Shown: positions 7,244 to 9,162 of the stretch, piece after piece | How the letters are laid out: every line of letters begins with the position of its first letter | How positions within the stretch are numbered: the stretch's first letter is position 1 | Assembly: GCA_030151165.1 (NCBI GenBank) | Contig: JASLEM010000449.1 | Coordinates: forward strand, 1-9,162 | Source of the DNA: Burkholderiaceae bacterium | Lineage (GTDB): Bacteria; Pseudomonadota; Gammaproteobacteria; Burkholderiales; Burkholderiaceae | Direction: 5' to 3' | DNA: 9,162 bases | Program-made: the position numbers and the translations under genes | Notes under the pieces: model-generated | What the model saw: the letters and a program-made list of their open reading frames with translations, nothing else | Database searches by the model: none | What the model was told of the DNA's origin: nothing

Positions 7244-9052
7244 ATGAAATCACGCCGCCAGTTCCTTGTGAAGACGCCGATCGGCCTGCTGGGGGTTGCC
7301 GCCGCGGCGCGCGCCGAAGAGCCCGCGCCGACGCCGTCCGGCACGCCTGCGCCGGGCGCGCCGCCCACGTTCAACACCGCGCCGTCGGTCGGCCCCGCGG
7401 TGAGCGCCGCGACCTTCGCCGAGAGCGAGAAGCTGATGCGCGTGACGCTCACGCCCGCGCAGCGCGAGATGGCCGCGGCGAGCTGGCCGACGTCGATGGC
7501 CGGCCTCACCGCGCGACGCACCGGGCCGCACGAGCTCGCGCTGCCGGACACGCTGCCGCCCGCGTCGACCTGGAACCCGGCCGCCGTGGCGCATACGGCA
7601 TCGTGTATGCCAGCGCGCGACCGCTTCGTGCGCTCCGCGCCGCACGCCGCGCCGCTGCCGAAGAGCGACGACGACATCGCCTTCGCGACCGTGGTGCAGC
7701 TCTCGCGCTGGATCGAGTCGCGCGCGCTGAGCTCGGAGCGGCTGACGCGCATCTATCTCGCGCGCATCGAGCGCCTCGACCCGAAGATCCGCGCGTTCAT
7801 CACGGTCACGCCCGACCATGCGCTCGCACGCGCCCGCCGCGCCGACCAGGAGATCGCCGCCGGCCACTACCGCGGGCCGCTGCACGGCGTGCCGTATGGC
7901 GTGAAGGACCTGCTCGACACCGCCGGCATCCGCACGACCTGGGGCGCCGAGCCCTATCGCGACCGCGTGCCGGCGTCTGACGCCGTCGTCGTGCAGCGCC
8001 TGGACGCGGCCGGCGCCGTGCTGCTCGGCAAGCTGAGCCTGGGCGCGCTCGCGCTCAACGACGTCTGGTTCGGCGGTCAGACGATGAACCCGTGGGCGCT
8101 GGAGGAGGGCGCGTCGGGCTCGAGCGCGGGCCCGGGCGCGGCCACCGCGGCGGGGCTCGTCGCGTTCGCGATCGGCAGCGAGACGACGGGCAGCATCGTC
8201 AGCCCCAGCATGCGCTGCGGCGTCACGGGCCTGCGCCCGACCTTCGGCCGCGTCGCGCGCACCGGCGCGATGACGCTGTGCTGGTCGCTCGACAAGCTCG
8301 GCCCGATGACGCGCGGCGTCGAGGACGCGATGCTGGTGCTGCACGCGATCGGCGGCCCCGACGCGGCGGACGTGGCCAGCGTGCCCGCGCACCTCGACTT
8401 CGACGCCGGCGCGCCGGTCAAGGGCCTGAAGGTCGGCTACGTCGACGCCTGGATGAAGGAGGATCCGGCGACCGAGGTCGACCGCGCGGCGCTCGCGATG
8501 CTGAAGTCGCTGGGCCTCGAGGCGAAGCCGGTCGCGCTGCCGGCGTGGCCTTACGAGACGCTCAACGTCGTGCTGCTCGCCGAGGCCGCCGCGGCGTTCG
8601 AGGCGCTCACGCTCGGCGGAGGCGTCGACCAGCTGCGCATGCAGACGCCGGACGCGTGGCCCAACACCTTCCGCCAGGCGCGCTTCCTGTCGGCCGTCGA
8701 CTTCGTGCAGGCCGACCGGTTGCGCCGCGCGGTCGCTCGCGAGATGGCGCGTGTCCTGGGCGAGGTCGATCTGCTGCTCGTGCCCTCGCTGCGCGACGAG
8801 ATGCTGACGATCTCCAACCAGACCGGCCACCCGTCGCTCACGCTGCGCACCGGGACGGTCGCGATCGCCGAGGCGCGCAGCGACTGGGCGCCCGACCCCG
8901 CGCATCCGCCGGCGAAGTTCGACCCGCCGCGCCAGGTGCCGTACGGCGTGACGCTGATCGGGCGGCTGTTCGACGAGGGCACGATCGCGCGTGTCGGCCT
9001 GGCGATGGAGAAGGCCGCCGGCGTCGCGGCGCAGCGGCCGCCGGGGTTCTGA
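7244..9052 (+). CDS. Tat-exported amidase-signature (GatA-like) amidase
   Basis: The 602-residue protein starts with a twin-arginine signal, SRRQFLV (residues 3-9), a hydrophobic stretch and AAARAEE, predicting folded export to the periplasm. A Pro/Ala linker and a helical segment (about 55-125) precede the amidase-signature domain (about 145-595). The Ser-cisSer-Lys triad is visible: Lys221 in PYGVKDLLDTAG, Ser293 in SGSSAGPG, and nucleophile Ser317 in SETTGSIVSP. The 24-residue spacing between the serines and about 72 from Lys to cis-Ser match FAAH and peptide amidase. The enzyme should hydrolyse an amide bond; the substrate is unknown. The Tat signal argues against a role as GatA in cytoplasmic tRNA transamidation. 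Local departures from consensus: the glycine-rich loop reads SGSSAGP instead of GGSSGGS, and TTGS replaces TGGS. ATG 7244 is preferred over the upstream GTG at 7181 because it places the Tat motif at the N-terminus and follows GAGG by 4 bases. It follows the POT gene by 97 bp, so co-transcription is possible. Confidence 0.93.
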   Translation: MKSRRQFLVKTPIGLLGVAAAARAEEPAPTPSGTPAPGAPPTFNTAPSVGPAVSAATFAESEKLMRVTLTPAQREMAAASWPTSMAGLTARRTGPHELALPDTLPPASTWNPAAVAHTASCMPARDRFVRSAPHAAPLPKSDDDIAFATVVQLSRWIESRALSSERLTRIYLARIERLDPKIRAFITVTPDHALARARRADQEIAAGHYRGPLHGVPYGVKDLLDTAGIRTTWGAEPYRDRVPASDAVVVQRLDAAGAVLLGKLSLGALALNDVWFGGQTMNPWALEEGASGSSAGPGAATAAGLVAFAIGSETTGSIVSPSMRCGVTGLRPTFGRVARTGAMTLCWSLDKLGPMTRGVEDAMLVLHAIGGPDAADVASVPAHLDFDAGAPVKGLKVGYVDAWMKEDPATEVDRAALAMLKSLGLEAKPVALPAWPYETLNVVLLAEAAAAFEALTLGGGVDQLRMQTPDAWPNTFRQARFLSAVDFVQADRLRRAVAREMARVLGEVDLLLVPSLRDEMLTISNQTGHPSLTLRTGTVAIAEARSDWAPDPAHPPAKFDPPRQVPYGVTLIGRLFDEGTIARVGLAMEKAAGVAAQRPPGF

Positions 9053-9053
9053 A

Positions 9054-9162
9054 TCAGGCGGACGGCAGCGCCGCGCCGCACGCGCTGCAGAACCGCGCCT
9101 CGGGCGAGGCCTTCGTGCCGCACGCCGTGCAGAAGCGCGTCGCGGCCGCGCCACCGGCCGCC
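9054..9162 (-). CDS. C-terminal end of a zinc-ribbon protein (5' end outside window)
   Basis: Reading the minus strand in from the right edge gives 35 codons and a TGA (TCA at 9054-9056). The peptide is Ala/Gly-rich and then carries two knuckles, RFCTACG and RFCSACG, with 14 residues between corresponding cysteines, closing with AALPSA. Two CxxCG pairs of this form make a four-cysteine zinc ribbon typical of protein C-termini, seen on SPFH/virion-core-like, TM2-domain and many uncharacterised bacterial proteins. The rest of the gene is outside the window, so its function cannot be named. Its stop codon is separated from the amidase stop by a single base (9053), so the two genes converge with no room for a terminator between them. 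This reading is supported by the paired cysteines and in-frame stop despite its short length. Confidence 0.75.
   Translation of the reverse strand, partial: AAGGAAATRFCTACGTKASPEARFCSACGAALPSA

Noticed and set aside
5545..7752. A 735-codon minus-strand open frame antisense to the POT gene and the start of the amidase.
   Set aside because: It spans two real genes and an intergenic gap, and its composition (runs of Arg, His, Gln, Asp) is typical of a codon-bias shadow.
7250..9154. A 634-codon minus-strand open frame antisense to the amidase.
   Set aside because: It is Arg/Ala-rich with no motif, while the plus strand carries the complete amidase triad. The real minus-strand gene at the right edge is in another frame, identified by its paired CxxC motifs.

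Overview
This window is about 9.2 kb of very GC-rich chromosomal DNA (by eye roughly 70% G+C, with third codon positions almost all G or C). Gene content points to a high-GC proteobacterium, plausibly Xanthomonadales (Lysobacter/Luteimonas-like) or Burkholderiales. I cannot fix the genus from sequence alone. There are six protein genes, two cut by the window edges. I see no rRNA, tRNA, CRISPR array, insertion sequence, integrase or phage gene, and nothing that looks transferred.

Layout: (1) 1-2334 (+), the C-terminal half of an Lhr-type DNA repair helicase, entering from the left edge. (2) 2351-3043 (-), a dienelactone-hydrolase-family alpha/beta hydrolase, convergent with lhr across 16 bp. 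(3) A 150-bp divergent promoter region. (4) 3194-5461 (+), a membrane-anchored protein joining a six-blade NHL-type propeller to an M23-type (lysostaphin/LytM fold) metallopeptidase domain and a beta-rich C-terminal region. (5) 5644-7146 (+), a POT/PTR2-family peptide transporter that lacks the usual ExxER motif of helix 1. (6) 7244-9052 (+), a Tat-exported amidase-signature enzyme with an unusual N-terminal extension. (7) 9054-9162 (-), the C-terminal tail of a zinc-ribbon protein, running in from the right edge with its stop codon one base from the amidase stop.

How the genes may relate: Lhr and the hydrolase look like unrelated housekeeping or accessory genes. The three consecutive plus-strand genes (NHL-M23 peptidase, peptide symporter, exported amidase) share an envelope/peptide theme: a predicted peptidoglycan or peptide hydrolase facing the periplasm, a peptide importer, and a periplasmic amide-bond hydrolase. 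Gaps of 182 and 97 bp, and a candidate -10 box before the transporter, mean they need not form one operon, so the functional link is inference. The most unusual items are the NHL-M23 fusion, the ExxER-less POT transporter, the GatC-like N-terminal segment of the exported amidase, and two perfect inverted repeats placed just before the start codons of the transporter and the amidase.
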